Source: Streptosporangiaceae bacterium (lineage in GTDB: Bacteria > Actinomycetota > Actinomycetes > Streptosporangiales > Streptosporangiaceae). From it: 64,000 nucleotides of DNA. Where the stretch lies: positions 62,001 to 126,000 of the forward strand of contig JAOPYK010000309.1 in NCBI GenBank assembly GCA_025964695.1. Direction: 5' to 3'. Below are positions 34,761-44,408 of the stretch, piece after piece. A program made the translations under genes and the position numbers. How positions within the stretch are numbered: the stretch's first letter is position 1; every line of letters starts with the position of its first letter. Below the pieces are notes generated by a model. It had not been told where the DNA came from and ran no database searches. It saw nothing but the letters and a program-made list of their open reading frames with translations.

Positions 34761-35381
34761 TCACTGGTCGACTTGCAGCATCCGGTCCACGAGCTGGTGC
34801 AGGTGCGCCCGGAACCGCCGGAGGAAAACGCTGTTGCGCGGTCCCTCACGTCGGCCGTTCTTGTTGAGCACGCCGCCGACGCAGAAGCCGTGGATGCACC
34901 AGCTGACGGTCCACAGGGCGTACTCGATGTCCAGGTCGGGCGGGACGAATCCGTCCAGTGCATGGGCGATCCGGTCCAGCCCGGGCTGGACGTAGAGGCC
35001 TTCCAGCTCGGTGATGTCGGTGGCGTCCGACTGCCATCGATGCAGCCACAGCGCGGGCACCTCGGGGTTGTCCACGCAGAAGTTCAGGTAGCGGTCCGCC
35101 AGCATGTGGATGCCCGCCCGGTCGTGGGTGAACTCGGTGAAGGCCGTGTCGAAGACCGCCTTCTCGGCAAGTGAGGCCCAGGTCATCACCGCGACGTAGA
35201 TGTCCCGCTTGCCGCCGACGAGCCGGGTGATGGTGTGGACGCCGACTCCGGCGGCGTCGGCGATCAGCTGGGTCGAGGTTCCGTCGTAGCCGAGAGAGCC
35301 GAACAGTCGGGTGGCGGTCTGGATAATGCGATCACGGACCATGTCGGGCTCTAACAGGCCATCACGCTGTGCCGCTGTCAT
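34761..35381 (-). CDS. TetR-family regulator
   Basis: 206-residue TetR-like protein. The HTH is degenerate but recognisable (STQLIADAAGVGVHTITRLVGGKRDIY, residues about 38-64; Tyr-x-x-Phe is replaced by TRLVGGK). The C-terminal helical domain is Trp/Cys-rich (ALWTVSWCIHGFCVGGV), unusual for the family. The ATG at 35381 has only a weak ribosome site; an extension of 21 residues is possible. It lies next to the tRNA-Arg gene and an AT-rich stretch, which suggests acquired DNA (inference). Confidence 0.8.
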   Translation of the reverse strand: MTAAQRDGLLEPDMVRDRIIQTATRLFGSLGYDGTSTQLIADAAGVGVHTITRLVGGKRDIYVAVMTWASLAEKAVFDTAFTEFTHDRAGIHMLADRYLNFCVDNPEVPALWLHRWQSDATDITELEGLYVQPGLDRIAHALDGFVPPDLDIEYALWTVSWCIHGFCVGGVLNKNGRREGPRNSVFLRRFRAHLHQLVDRMLQVDQ

Positions 35382-35466
35382 AACATCACGGTAGTCGCCA
35401 TGCGAAATACTGGGAAAACAGATGGTCAAGTCTTCGCAGTTCAACGGTCAAATCAGCCACGGTGTG

Positions 35467-35538
35467 TGCCCCCGGTAGGATTCGAACCTACGCATCCGGC
35501 TCCGGAGGCCGACGCTCTATCCCCTGAGCTACGGGGGC
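35467..35538 (-). tRNA. tRNA-Arg (anticodon CCG)
   Basis: Full cloverleaf of 72 nt on the minus strand: acceptor GCCCCCG/CGGGGGC, D arm GCTC/GAGC, anticodon stem TCGGC/GCCGG with loop CTCCGGA (anticodon CCG, codon CGG), T arm GTAGG-TTCGAAT-CCTAC, discriminator A. CCA is not encoded. Confidence 0.96.
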
Positions 35539-35631
35539 TCAGTGCGATAGAAGATTACCAGGCTTCCAAGGCGGTCGCGCACCTCGTTGTTCACCGTGCG
35601 TGGCAACGGCGGAACGGCTAACTTGTCGCCC

Positions 35632-36021
35632 GTGACCGAGCTACTGGGACGCGTACTGGTCGTCGATGACGATGAGGTGATCCGTCAGCTCATCGCCGTG
35701 AACCTGCAACTGGAGGGCTTCGAGGTCTCCACCGCCGTCGACGGTCAGGACTGCCTGGACAAGGTGCACACTGTCCGGCCGCACGTGATCACGCTGGACA
35801 TCATGATGCCTCGGCTGGACGGATGGGTGACGGCGGTGAAACTGCGTGAGAACCCCGCCACCGAAGGCATCAAGGTCGTCATGATCACGGCTAGGGCGCA
35901 GGACCACGACATCCGGCGCGGCCATGAGATCGGCGTGGACGCCTATGTCACCAAGCCCTTCGACCCCAACGAGCTGATCCGCACGGTCCGGGAGCTGGCC
36001 GGAGCGCGCGCCGACGGCTGA
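35632..36021 (+). CDS. Single-domain response regulator (receiver only)
   Basis: 129-residue CheY-like receiver with no output domain: DDD12-14, phospho-acceptor Asp56 (ITLDIMMPRLDG), Thr in MITARAQ and Lys in VTKPFDP. No kinase lies nearby. It sits at the head of the lysA-hom-thr block. GTG start with a weak ribosome site (GGAACGG). Confidence 0.88.
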   Translation: MTELLGRVLVVDDDEVIRQLIAVNLQLEGFEVSTAVDGQDCLDKVHTVRPHVITLDIMMPRLDGWVTAVKLRENPATEGIKVVMITARAQDHDIRRGHEIGVDAYVTKPFDPNELIRTVRELAGARADG

Positions 36022-36082
36022 GCGGACGCACCCTATGCCCGTGGGACGGCTGTCCGCATAGTGGTCGGATAGTCTCACCAGG

Positions 36083-36835
36083 GTGACCGGAGCCGAGCTG
36101 AGCAGTGCCCTCGCGGCCGCGGCGCGAGACGCCGTCGCCGCAGGTGAGCTCAGTGTACGCATTCCCGATGAGGTGCCGTTGACCTGGACGGACGGGGCCT
36201 GCAGCTCGCCGCTGGCCTTGCGGCTGGCCGCCGGCGCCGGCCGTCCGGCGCACGAGGTGGCCGAAGTGATCGCGGAGCGGCTGGTCATGGCCCCCGGCGT
36301 CCGCCGGGTGCACATCACCGGTCCCGGATTCCTGACGATCACCGAGCGGGCCCCCGGCGCGCTGGCGGCGGCCATCATCGCCGCGGGGAAACGGTACGCT
36401 CACGCCGAGCTGCCCGCGCCGGGCACCTGCTGGCCGGACCTGCCCAGGACCTTCGGCAATCCCGGCTTCTCCGTACGGTTCGCGTACGCTCGGGCGGCCG
36501 CCATCGGGCGGCGGGCCCGTGACCTGCGGATCGAGCGCGCGGACCCGGGAGCCCTGAACGAACCGCCGGAGCTCGGGCTGCTCGGCCTGCTGGCGGAACT
36601 GCCCTCGCGCGCCGGGCAGGCGGAACGCGAAGCACACCCCGATCCGCTCAGGCGCCACCTGGAGCGGATCGCCGACGTCTACCACGACGTCTACGAGCGG
36701 TGCCCGGCGCTGCCGGTGGGTGATGAGGAACCGACCCCGGAACACGGGGCCCGCCTCACCCTCGCGGAGGCCGTACGCATCAGTTTGGACAACGGGCTGC
36801 ACATGCTCGGAGAGACCCCAAGAGAGTTGCTATGA
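36083..36835 (+). CDS. nrtL: ArgRS-related anticodon-binding-domain protein NrtL
   Basis: 250-residue fragment-like relative of arginyl-tRNA synthetase. An N-terminal Add1-like domain ([27 protein letters not shown]) joins directly to a C-terminal DALR helical anticodon-binding domain ([20 protein letters not shown], ending LGETPRELL). The whole catalytic domain with HIGH and KMSKS is missing, so it cannot charge tRNA. In M. tuberculosis the same position before lysA holds argS. It overlaps lysA by 4 nt (ATGA), so it is co-translated; function unknown. GTG start. Confidence 0.87.
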   Translation: MTGAELSSALAAAARDAVAAGELSVRIPDEVPLTWTDGACSSPLALRLAAGAGRPAHEVAEVIAERLVMAPGVRRVHITGPGFLTITERAPGALAAAIIAAGKRYAHAELPAPGTCWPDLPRTFGNPGFSVRFAYARAAAIGRRARDLRIERADPGALNEPPELGLLGLLAELPSRAGQAEREAHPDPLRRHLERIADVYHDVYERCPALPVGDEEPTPEHGARLTLAEAVRISLDNGLHMLGETPRELL

Positions 36836-38226
36836 GTAGAGCCGCTCACCCGGCCGGAGGGCGTCACGCGGACGTCCTTCCCGAGGCCTATCCCCTGCCG
36901 CCGGCCGACGATCTGAACGAGCTGGCGCCGGCCGTCTGGCCGCGCAGCGCGGAGCGGGTCGATGGTGCCGTCACGGTCGGCGGGATGGACGTACGGGACC
37001 TGGCCGCCCAGTACGGCACCCCGCTGTACGTGCTGGACGAAAGCGACTTCCGCGCGCGGGCCAGGGAGTTCAAGGCCGCCTTCGCCGACGAGGACGTCTA
37101 TTACGCCGGCAAGGCCTTCCTGTGCGGGGCGGTCGCCCGCTGGGTCAGTGAAGAGGGTCTCGGCCTGGACGTCTGCAGTGGCGGTGAGCTCACCGTGGCG
37201 TTGGCCGCGGGCGTGGACCCCGAGAAGATCACCATGCACGGCAACAACAAGTCCGGCGCGGAGATCATCAGGGCGCTGGAGAGCGGGGTCGGCCGGATCG
37301 TGGTCGACTCGTTCGAGGAGATCGCCAGGGTCGGCTATCTGGCCCAGTCGCAGGCCCGCAGGCCGAAGGTCCTCATCCGGGTGACCACCGGCGTCGAGGC
37401 GCACACCCACGAGTTCATCGCCACTGCCCATGACGACCAGAAGTTCGGGCTGTCCCGCAACACCGGGGCCGCATTGGAAGCCGTACGGCGGGTGCTGGAG
37501 CTCAAGCAGATCGAGCTCGTCGGCCTGCACTCGCACATCGGTTCGCAGATCTTCCAGACCGACGGATTCGAGGTGGCGGCGCACCGGCTGGTCGAGCTGC
37601 TGGCCGCGATCCGCGATGAGCACGGCCTGGTGCTGCCGGAGCTGGATCTCGGCGGCGGGCTGGGCATCGCCTACCTGCCCGGCGACGAGCCGCTCGACCC
37701 CAAGCTGATCGCCGACAACCTGCGCCGGATCGTGGCCCGGGAGTGCCGGTCCTACGAGCTGCCGATGCCCCGCCTGACGGTGGAGCCGGGGCGCGCGATC
37801 GTCGGCCCGGGTGGCATCACCCTGTACGAGGTCGGCACGATCAAGGACGTCGAGGGGCTGCGGACGTACGTCTCGGTCGACGGCGGGATGAGCGACAACC
37901 TGCGGACCGCGCTGTACGACGCCGAATACACCAGCGTGCTCGCGAGCCGGGTGTCCGACGCCGCGCCGATGCTCAGTAGATTGGTCGGCAAGCACTGCGA
38001 GAGCGGCGACATCGTCGTGCGAGACCTCTGGTTCCCGCAAGATCTTGCGCCCGGTGACCTGGTGGCGGTCGCGGCCACCGGTGCGTACTGTCGATCGATG
38101 GCGAGCAACTACAACCATGTCCCGCGCCCTGCGGTCGTGGCGGTCCGAGAGGGTGCCGCGCGGGTCATCGTGCGCCGGGAGACCGACGATGACCTGTTGC
38201 GGCTGGATGCGGAGATAACACCTTGA
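36832..38226 (+). CDS. lysA: Diaminopimelate decarboxylase
   Basis: 464-residue PLP enzyme of the alanine-racemase-like fold that decarboxylates meso-diaminopimelate to L-lysine, the last step of lysine synthesis. PLP lysine Lys94 (YAGKAFLC), glycine loop [23 protein letters not shown], and a C-terminal [18 protein letters not shown] block match the family and its length. ATG start overlaps nrtL (ATGA), and its stop overlaps the TTG start of hom, giving a tightly coupled operon. Confidence 0.96.
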   Translation: MSRAAHPAGGRHADVLPEAYPLPPADDLNELAPAVWPRSAERVDGAVTVGGMDVRDLAAQYGTPLYVLDESDFRARAREFKAAFADEDVYYAGKAFLCGAVARWVSEEGLGLDVCSGGELTVALAAGVDPEKITMHGNNKSGAEIIRALESGVGRIVVDSFEEIARVGYLAQSQARRPKVLIRVTTGVEAHTHEFIATAHDDQKFGLSRNTGAALEAVRRVLELKQIELVGLHSHIGSQIFQTDGFEVAAHRLVELLAAIRDEHGLVLPELDLGGGLGIAYLPGDEPLDPKLIADNLRRIVARECRSYELPMPRLTVEPGRAIVGPGGITLYEVGTIKDVEGLRTYVSVDGGMSDNLRTALYDAEYTSVLASRVSDAAPMLSRLVGKHCESGDIVVRDLWFPQDLAPGDLVAVAATGAYCRSMASNYNHVPRPAVVAVREGAARVIVRRETDDDLLRLDAEITP

Positions 38227-39527
38227 AACCCCTGCGTATTGCCCTGCTCGGCTGCGGCACGGTCGGCAGCGAGGTCGTCCGGCTGCTGCGTGAGCAGGCC
38301 GCCGACCTGACGGCCCGGATCGGCACCCCGCTGGAGCTGGCGGGCATCGCCGTACGGCGGCTGGACCGGCCCCGGCCGGGCATCGATCCCGAGCTGCTCA
38401 CCACCGATGCGATAGGCCTGGTGACCAGGGAGGACGTCGACATCGTCATCGAGGTGATCGGCGGGATCGAACCCGCCCGCTCGCTCATCCTGGCCGCCAT
38501 GAAGAACGGCAAGGCGGTCGTCTCCGCCAACAAGGCGCTGCTCGCCGAGGATGGCGAGACGGTCTTCGGAGCGGCCCGCGAGTACGGCGTCGACCTGTAC
38601 TACGAGGCCTCGGTGGCCGGGGCGATCCCACTGCTCCGGCCGCTGCGCGAGTCGCTCGTCGGTGACCATGTGCAGCGGGTGCTGGGCATCGTCAACGGCA
38701 CCACGAACTACATCCTCGACCAGATGGACGGCCACGGCGCCGGGTTCGCGGAGGCGCTGGAGGAGGCGCAGTCCCTGGGCTACGCGGAGGCCGACCCCAC
38801 CGCCGACGTGGAGGGCTTCGACGCGGCGGCCAAGGCGGCCATCCTCGCCCAGCTGGCCTTCCACACCGTGGTGACCGCGGCGGACGTCCACCGCGAGGGC
38901 ATCACCGAGGTCACCGCCAACGACGTCGCGAGCGCCAAGCGCATGGGCTGCGTGGTCAAGCTGCTGGCGATCTGCGAGCGGGTGCCCTCCACGGACGGGC
39001 GCAACGGCCGGGGGGTATCGGTGCGGGTCTATCCCGCGATGATCCCGTTGTCGCACCCGCTGGCCAACGTGCGCGAGGCCTACAACGCGGTGTTCGTCGA
39101 AGCCGAGTCGGCCGGCTCACTGATGTTCTACGGTGCCGGGGCCGGCGGGGCCCCGACGGCCTCGGCGGTGCTCGGTGACCTGGTCGCGGTCTCCCGCAAC
39201 AAGGCCAACGGCACCAGGGGACCGGTCGAGTCGACGTATGCGGCGCTGCCCGTGCTGCCCATGGGCGAGACCATCACCCGCTATCACGTGCAGCTCGACG
39301 TCGCCGACCGCTCGGGCGTTCTGGCCCAGGTCGCGGAGGAGTTCGCCCGGCACGACGTGTCGATCCAGACCGTACGGCAGGAGGGCCACGGCAACGAGGC
39401 CCAGCTGGTGATCGTCACCCACCGGGCCACCGACGCGGCGCTGGCGGCGACCGTCGAGGGACTGAGCAGGCTCGACATCGTGCGAGAGGTCGTCAGCGTG
39501 ATGCGCGTCGAGGGCGACACGCACTGA
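38223..39527 (+). CDS. hom: Homoserine dehydrogenase
   Basis: 434-residue NAD(P)-dependent enzyme reducing aspartate semialdehyde to homoserine, the branch point to threonine and methionine. N-terminal nucleotide site [10 protein letters not shown] (residues 10-19), catalytic core VNGTTNYIL and [16 protein letters not shown], and a C-terminal ACT domain (about residues 355-425; [17 protein letters not shown]) that in actinobacteria mediates threonine feedback inhibition. TTG start inside the lysA stop (TTGA overlap). Confidence 0.96.
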   Translation: MKPLRIALLGCGTVGSEVVRLLREQAADLTARIGTPLELAGIAVRRLDRPRPGIDPELLTTDAIGLVTREDVDIVIEVIGGIEPARSLILAAMKNGKAVVSANKALLAEDGETVFGAAREYGVDLYYEASVAGAIPLLRPLRESLVGDHVQRVLGIVNGTTNYILDQMDGHGAGFAEALEEAQSLGYAEADPTADVEGFDAAAKAAILAQLAFHTVVTAADVHREGITEVTANDVASAKRMGCVVKLLAICERVPSTDGRNGRGVSVRVYPAMIPLSHPLANVREAYNAVFVEAESAGSLMFYGAGAGGAPTASAVLGDLVAVSRNKANGTRGPVESTYAALPVLPMGETITRYHVQLDVADRSGVLAQVAEEFARHDVSIQTVRQEGHGNEAQLVIVTHRATDAALAATVEGLSRLDIVREVVSVMRVEGDTH

Positions 39528-39582
39528 TCGGCAGGTCATAGACTCTGCGGACGAACCGCAGGTCCCGAGCATGGGGGAAGCC

Positions 39583-40641
39583 ATGACCAGGGTATGGCGT
39601 GGGCTCATCGAGGAGTATCGCGATCGGTTGCCGGTCACCGCGAAAACGCCGGTCATCACGCTGCTCGAGGGCGGTACGCCGCTTCTGCCCGCCCAGCGCC
39701 TCTCCCAGCTGACCGGCTGTGAGGTCCACCTCAAGGTCGAGGGCGCGAACCCCACGGGCTCGTTCAAGGACCGTGGCATGACCATGGCCATCAGCAAGGC
39801 GGCCGAGGACGGCGCCAAGGCGGTCATCTGCGCCTCGACCGGCAACACCAGCGCCTCCGCGGCCGCCTACGCCGTCCGGGCCGGGATGACCTGCGCGGTG
39901 CTCGTGCCGCGAGGCAAGATCGCCATGGGCAAGCTGGCGCAGGCCCTGGTGCACGGTGCCCGGCTGCTCCAGGTCGACGGCAACTTCGACGACTGCCTGG
40001 AACTGGCCCGCAAGCTCGCCATCGACTACCCGGTGGCGCTGGTCAACTCGGTCAACCCATACCGGCTGCAGGGGCAGAAGACCGCCGCGTTCGAGATCGT
40101 CGACGCCCTGGGCGACGCCCCCGACGTGCACTGCCTGCCGGTCGGCAACGCCGGCAACATCTCCGCCTACTGGATGGGCTACCGGGAGTACGCCACGGAC
40201 GGCGTCGCCGCCCAGCGCCCCCGGATGCTCGGCTTCCAGGCCAGCGGGGCCGCGCCCTTCGTCCGCGGCAGGCCCGTGCTCAAGCCGCAGACCATCGCCA
40301 CCGCCATCCGGATCGGCAATCCCGCCTCCTGGGACCTGGCCGTGGCCGCCCGCGACGAGTCCGGTGGCGCCATCGAGGCGGTCACCGACCGGCAGATCCT
40401 GGCCGCCTACCGGCTGCTCGCCCGGGAGGAGGCCGTGTTCGTCGAGCCCGCGTCCGCGGCGAGCGTCGCCGGTCTCCTGCAGGCGCACGAGGAGGGCCTG
40501 ATCCAGCCCGGCTCGCGGGTGGTCTGCACGGTGACCGGTAACGGCCTGAAGGACCCCGACTGGGCGATCTCCGGTGCGCCCGCTCCCACGACGGTCCAGG
40601 TCGACGCCCATGCCGCGGCATCCGCCCTCGGACTGGCATGA
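39583..40641 (+). CDS. thrC: Threonine synthase
   Basis: 352-residue fold-type II PLP enzyme converting O-phosphohomoserine to threonine. PLP Lys62 lies in [12 protein letters not shown], with the phosphate loop in [12 protein letters not shown]. The compact length is that of the actinobacterial short type. An internal ATG at 39583 is favoured: GGGGGAAG precedes it and homologues begin [14 protein letters not shown]; an ATG 12 nt upstream is also in frame. It lies 55 nt after hom. Confidence 0.95.
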   Translation: MTRVWRGLIEEYRDRLPVTAKTPVITLLEGGTPLLPAQRLSQLTGCEVHLKVEGANPTGSFKDRGMTMAISKAAEDGAKAVICASTGNTSASAAAYAVRAGMTCAVLVPRGKIAMGKLAQALVHGARLLQVDGNFDDCLELARKLAIDYPVALVNSVNPYRLQGQKTAAFEIVDALGDAPDVHCLPVGNAGNISAYWMGYREYATDGVAAQRPRMLGFQASGAAPFVRGRPVLKPQTIATAIRIGNPASWDLAVAARDESGGAIEAVTDRQILAAYRLLAREEAVFVEPASAASVAGLLQAHEEGLIQPGSRVVCTVTGNGLKDPDWAISGAPAPTTVQVDAHAAASALGLA

Positions 40642-40677
40642 CATCCCGGTGACTGCGTCGCGGCCAGGGTCCGGCCC

Positions 40678-40707
40678 TTGACGTGCGGTCTCGCTTCGGT
40701 GCACGAT
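40678..40707 (+). promoter_or_regulatory. Possible internal promoter for thrB
   Basis: TTGACG (40678-40683), an 18-nt spacer and CACGAT (40702-40707) lie in the unusually long thrC-thrB gap and would give a structured leader of about 145 nt. Confidence 0.35.
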
Positions 40708-40717
40708 CACCTCGCTA

Positions 40718-40757
40718 CCCGCCTTTCGGCGGGACGACGCGCGGCCGTTCGCGGCCG
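40718..40757 (+). other. Tandem tetraloop hairpins in the thrC-thrB gap
   Basis: CCCGCC-TTTC-GGCGGG (40718-40733) is followed by CGGCCG-TTCG-CGGCCG (40742-40757). Both are compact 6-bp stems with 4-nt loops in a 217-nt intergenic region. They could act as a processing/stability element or an attenuator; no leader peptide or riboswitch family is recognised. Confidence 0.55.
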
Positions 40758-40858
40758 GTGCTGAGGGTCGACGGGTCCGGCCCGCGGCCCGGGGGCTTCA
40801 CAGGGGATTCCACGCCGCATACCGGAACGCCGTATATCGGGAAACATTGAAGGAGAGC

Positions 40859-41812
40859 ATGAGCTGGGGGAGTGATCCCGTACGGGTGAGGGTGCCCGCG
40901 ACCAGTGCGAATCTGGGACCGGGCTTCGACTCGCTGGGGTTGGCACTTACCCTCTACGACGACGTCGAGGTCGCCGTCACGCCGCGGGGGGTGGCCATCG
41001 AGATCTCCGGCGAGGGCACCGAACTGGCGGGCCGCGGCGAGAGCCACCTGATCATCAAGACGATCAGGCGGGCATTCGAGGCGATCAACGCCGCGGCGGG
41101 GGTCACGCTGGAACAGCCCGGGTTGCGGCTGAGCTGCGTCAACCGGATCCCGCACAGCCGGGGCCTGGGGTCGTCGTCCGCGGCGATCGTGGCCGGCCTG
41201 ACCGCCGCTCGCGCGCTGCACCCGTGCGGCTCCGTACTGCACGATCAGGCGGCCCTGACACTGGCCACCGAGATCGAGGGGCACCCGGACAACGTGGCGC
41301 CCTGCCTGGTGGGCGGGCTCACGATCGCGTGGAACCGTCCCGACGGGCCCCGGCTGGTACGGCTCGACCTGGAGATCGAGGTCGTGGCCTTCGTACCGGA
41401 CCAGCGGCTGGTCACCGAGCAGGCGCGCGGGCTGCTGCCCGAGTTCGTGTCCCATGCGGATGCGGCGGCCAACACGGCCCGGGCGGCATTGCTGATCGCG
41501 GCATTGACCTCGGGGACCGCCGGGCGTGATCTAGGTTCCGACGTCCTGCTGGACGCCACCGACGACCGGTTGCACCAGTCCTACCGCGCACCGGCCATGC
41601 CGGGCTCGGCGGCGCTGGTCGGCCGGCTGCGCGAGGCGGGAGTGCCTGCTGTTATCTCCGGGGCGGGCCCGACCGTCCTGGCCTTCACAACAGCGTCCCA
41701 GATCGATTCAATGCATGTGGAAGTGGGTAGTGCGTGGCACAAACACCCGCTGAACGTGGACCTCCGGGGTGCGGACGTTCAGCTGCCGAGGCCGCGTGAC
41801 ACGCGACTTTAA
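40859..41812 (+). CDS. thrB: Homoserine kinase
   Basis: 317-residue GHMP-family kinase that phosphorylates homoserine for ThrC. Motif 1 PATSANLGPGFDSLGLAL, ATP loop PHSRGLGSSSAAI and motif 3 AVISGAGPTVLAF are all present. ATG 40859 with AAGGAG 3-8 nt upstream decides the start over an ATG 12 nt earlier. Separated from thrC by a 217-nt structured gap, unlike the tight spacing of the rest of the pathway. Confidence 0.95.
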   Translation: MSWGSDPVRVRVPATSANLGPGFDSLGLALTLYDDVEVAVTPRGVAIEISGEGTELAGRGESHLIIKTIRRAFEAINAAAGVTLEQPGLRLSCVNRIPHSRGLGSSSAAIVAGLTAARALHPCGSVLHDQAALTLATEIEGHPDNVAPCLVGGLTIAWNRPDGPRLVRLDLEIEVVAFVPDQRLVTEQARGLLPEFVSHADAAANTARAALLIAALTSGTAGRDLGSDVLLDATDDRLHQSYRAPAMPGSAALVGRLREAGVPAVISGAGPTVLAFTTASQIDSMHVEVGSAWHKHPLNVDLRGADVQLPRPRDTRL

Positions 41813-42174
41813 CCTCCAAGGAATAGCAGTGTGCCCTGGTGATGTTAGGCTGAGTGACGCACCAGATGCCCCACTCGGGGCCTTGTGCTCGTCAGCCACG
41901 CACCGCCGGGCCGGCCTACTGGTCGTGTCCGCCCCGCGCACGTGGCTCCCCGACACCGCGACTTTCCGCTGTCTGGCATTCCAGCAAAGTCTCGGAAGTG
42001 GCGGGATAGGGGAACCAAGCGAGCAATCCGTCCCGACCATCTGGTTGCGCCCAGACATTGCCGGTGACGACCCCATCGTGATCGGCCGAGCACGATTCGG
42101 CGCCCCCGCCGTATCGCACTACCGGGTTGACGGGCCGACGTAGGCCTCTACCCGCTCCCTGGGAAGGACCCTTA
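41813..42174 (+). promoter_or_regulatory. Long 5' leader of rho
   Basis: 362 nt between thrB and rho. A -10-like TAGGCT is at 41846-41851 (extended GATGTTAGGCT), without a clear -35. Downstream are a GCCCC-ACTC-GGGGC hairpin (41868-41881) and a C-rich, G-poor stretch around 41930-41985 that could serve as a rut site. Autogenous attenuation of rho by a long leader is established in E. coli; its operation here is inference. A 124-codon open frame here has no ribosome site and is not called. Confidence 0.5.
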
Positions 42175-44151
42175 GTGAGCGAATCCAGCGAACTTCTTAC
42201 GGACGCTTCTGGCACAGCGCCGGTCGCCGCGGACGGCGGTGCCGAGGCCGTCGCGCCGAGGCGTCGCCGCACGGGCACCGGCCTGTCGGCCATGGTGCTG
42301 CCCGAGCTCAAGACGCTCGCGTCCGGCCTTGGCATCAGCGGAACGGGTGCGATGCGCAAGAGCCAGCTCATCGCGGCCATCCAGGAGAAGCAGGGCGGTG
42401 GCGTCGCATCCGGTGACGCCGGCGCCGCTCCGAAGGCCGCTGTCACGGTGCAGGCCGAGAGTGCCTCCGCCTCGAACCTCGCGGAGGCCACCGTGGCACC
42501 CGTCGAGCGGGCCGAGCGACCCGAGCGCGCCACGCGTTCCCGCCGCGCCAACGCGGCCAGGCGTGAAGAGGGCGGCGAAGAGCAGCTCACCATCGCCGAG
42601 GACGGCAAGCAGGCCGCACGCGAGTCGGTGCAGGCCGCGCAGTCCGGCCAGCCGGCCACCGCGCCCGCGGGGCGCACCTCCGGCTCTGCCGAGGACGGCG
42701 GCGACGGCGCGGGCAACCGCGACGGCGGCCGTGAGAACAGCCGCGAGGGCGGCCGTCAGCGGCAGCGCAGCGGGCGGGACCGGGGCGAGAACCGCGGGGA
42801 CAACCGCAACAGCGACCGGGGTGACAACCGCAGCAACGACCAGCGTCGCGGCCAGAGCCAGAGCCAGAGCCAGGGCGGCGGGGGCTCCGAATCCGACGAC
42901 GACGGCGGCGGCCGGAACCGTCGCGGGCGCCGCTTCCGTGAGCGCAACCGCAGCGGCGGTGGCCGTAGCGGCGGCCGCGAGCGGTACGAGGCCGACCCGG
43001 TGGTCAGCGAGGACGACGTCCTGATCCCGGTCGCCGGCATCCTCGACATCCTCGACAACTACGCGTTCGTGCGGACCACCGGCTACCTGCCGGGCCCCAA
43101 CGACGTGTACGTCTCGCTGGCCCAGGTCCGCAAGAACGGCCTGCGCAAGGGCGACGTCATCACCGGTGCCGTGAAGCAGCCGAGCGGTGACAGCGAGCGG
43201 CGCGAGAAGTTCAACGCGCTGGTTCGGCTCGACACCGTCAACGGCATGGAGCCCGAGCAGGCCCGTGGCCGGGTCGACTTCAGCAAGCTGACCCCGCTGT
43301 ACCCGCAGGAGCGGCTGCGGCTGGAGACCGATCCCGGCATCCTGACCACTCGCGTGATCGATCTGGTCAGCCCGATCGGCAAGGGCCAGCGTGGCCTGAT
43401 CGTCTCACCGCCCAAGGCCGGTAAGACGATGGTCCTGCAGGCGATCGCCAACGCGGTCACCAAGAACAACCCCGAGTGCCACCTGATGGTCGTGCTCGTC
43501 GACGAGCGGCCAGAAGAGGTCACCGACATGCAACGGTCGGTGAAGGGCGAGGTCATCCACTCGACCTTCGACCGCCCTGCCGAGGATCACACCACGGTCG
43601 CGGAGCTGGCGATCGAGCGGGCCAAGCGGCTGGTCGAACTGGGCCACGACGTGGTGGTGCTGCTCGACTCCATCACCCGTCTGGGCCGGGCCTACAACCT
43701 GGCGGCTCCGGCGTCCGGCCGGATCCTCTCCGGTGGTGTCGACTCGACCGCGCTCTACCCGCCGAAGCGGTTCTTCGGCGCGGCGCGCAACATCGAGAAC
43801 GGCGGCTCGCTGACGATCCTCGCCACGGCGCTGGTGGAGACCGGCTCCCGGATGGACGAGGTCATCTTCGAGGAGTTCAAGGGCACCGGCAACATGGAGC
43901 TCAAGCTCAGCCGGCAGCTCGCCGACAAGCGGATCTTCCCCGCGGTGGACGTGGACCCGTCCAGCACCCGTAAGGAAGAGATCCTCCTGCCGCCGGACGA
44001 GCTGCGGGTCGTGTGGCAACTGCGTCGGGTACTGCACGCGCTCGACACCCAGCAGGCGCTGGAACTGCTCCTGGAGAAGATGCGGGAGACCAAGTCCAAC
44101 GCGGAGTTCATGCTCCAGGTCCAGAAGACCACGATCTCCGAGGACCGCTGA
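42175..44151 (+). CDS. rho: Transcription termination factor Rho
   Basis: 658-residue hexameric RNA translocase. Rho-N helix-extended domain at residues 40-70; a long disordered insertion of about 200 residues (75-278), first Ala/Glu then Arg/Asp/Asn/Gly-rich with SQSQSQ; RNA-binding OB domain from about 280; ATPase with Walker A Lys417/Thr418 (PPKAGKT) and Walker B Asp498 (VVVLLDS). The insertion is typical of high-GC actinobacteria. Leu553 (ATALVETG) lies where M. tuberculosis Rho is reported to have Met linked to bicyclomycin resistance, so this Rho may be sensitive (inference). GTG start with GGGAAGGA 6 nt upstream. Confidence 0.96.
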   Translation: MSESSELLTDASGTAPVAADGGAEAVAPRRRRTGTGLSAMVLPELKTLASGLGISGTGAMRKSQLIAAIQEKQGGGVASGDAGAAPKAAVTVQAESASASNLAEATVAPVERAERPERATRSRRANAARREEGGEEQLTIAEDGKQAARESVQAAQSGQPATAPAGRTSGSAEDGGDGAGNRDGGRENSREGGRQRQRSGRDRGENRGDNRNSDRGDNRSNDQRRGQSQSQSQGGGGSESDDDGGGRNRRGRRFRERNRSGGGRSGGRERYEADPVVSEDDVLIPVAGILDILDNYAFVRTTGYLPGPNDVYVSLAQVRKNGLRKGDVITGAVKQPSGDSERREKFNALVRLDTVNGMEPEQARGRVDFSKLTPLYPQERLRLETDPGILTTRVIDLVSPIGKGQRGLIVSPPKAGKTMVLQAIANAVTKNNPECHLMVVLVDERPEEVTDMQRSVKGEVIHSTFDRPAEDHTTVAELAIERAKRLVELGHDVVVLLDSITRLGRAYNLAAPASGRILSGGVDSTALYPPKRFFGAARNIENGGSLTILATALVETGSRMDEVIFEEFKGTGNMELKLSRQLADKRIFPAVDVDPSSTRKEEILLPPDELRVVWQLRRVLHALDTQQALELLLEKMRETKSNAEFMLQVQKTTISEDR

Positions 44152-44236
44152 GCGAGCGGCACCTGCGCAACTTCCGTACGACGCGAACCCTGCTCCTCCT
44201 GCGGCCCACGCATCGGAGCCGGGACCACTACCGTCG

Positions 44237-44286
44237 GACGAACGGCGCCCCGAGCACACCCGCGTGTGCTCGGGGCGCCGTTCGTC
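44237..44286 (+). terminator. Very strong hairpin after rho
   Basis: A perfect 23-bp stem (44237-44259 with 44264-44286) closes a 4-nt loop 85 nt after the rho stop. There is no U-tract. Confidence 0.85.
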
Positions 44287-44302
44287 GTGCGGGATGACCT
44301 CG

Positions 44303-44322
44303 GGGTGGGGCTAGCCCCACCC
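44303..44322. promoter_or_regulatory. 20-bp perfect palindrome upstream of the sensor kinase
   Basis: GGGTGGGGCTAGCCCCACCC is a perfect palindrome about 87 nt before the kinase start. It may be an operator for the 44409-46453 two-component operon or a second terminator element. Confidence 0.5.
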
Positions 44323-44408
44323 GGACAAGGGCGGATCGCTCCATGGCGATCGGGACGGCCGGCGGTCACGCTGGAGCCGTACGGTTGGAGACACCATGAG
44401 GAGGAGCG

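Noticed and set aside
36083-36835. A truncated argS pseudogene
   Set aside because: The frame is intact, has its own start and couples to lysA, and the same shortened form is known as a separate actinobacterial family, so it is a gene in its own right.
40642-40858. A T-box or threonine riboswitch before thrB
   Set aside because: No T-box sequence, specifier stem or leader peptide rich in Thr/Ile codons could be found; only simple hairpins are visible.
41769-42143. A 124-codon open frame in the rho leader
   Set aside because: It starts inside thrB, has no ribosome site, no actinomycete codon bias and no recognisable domain. The region is better read as a leader.
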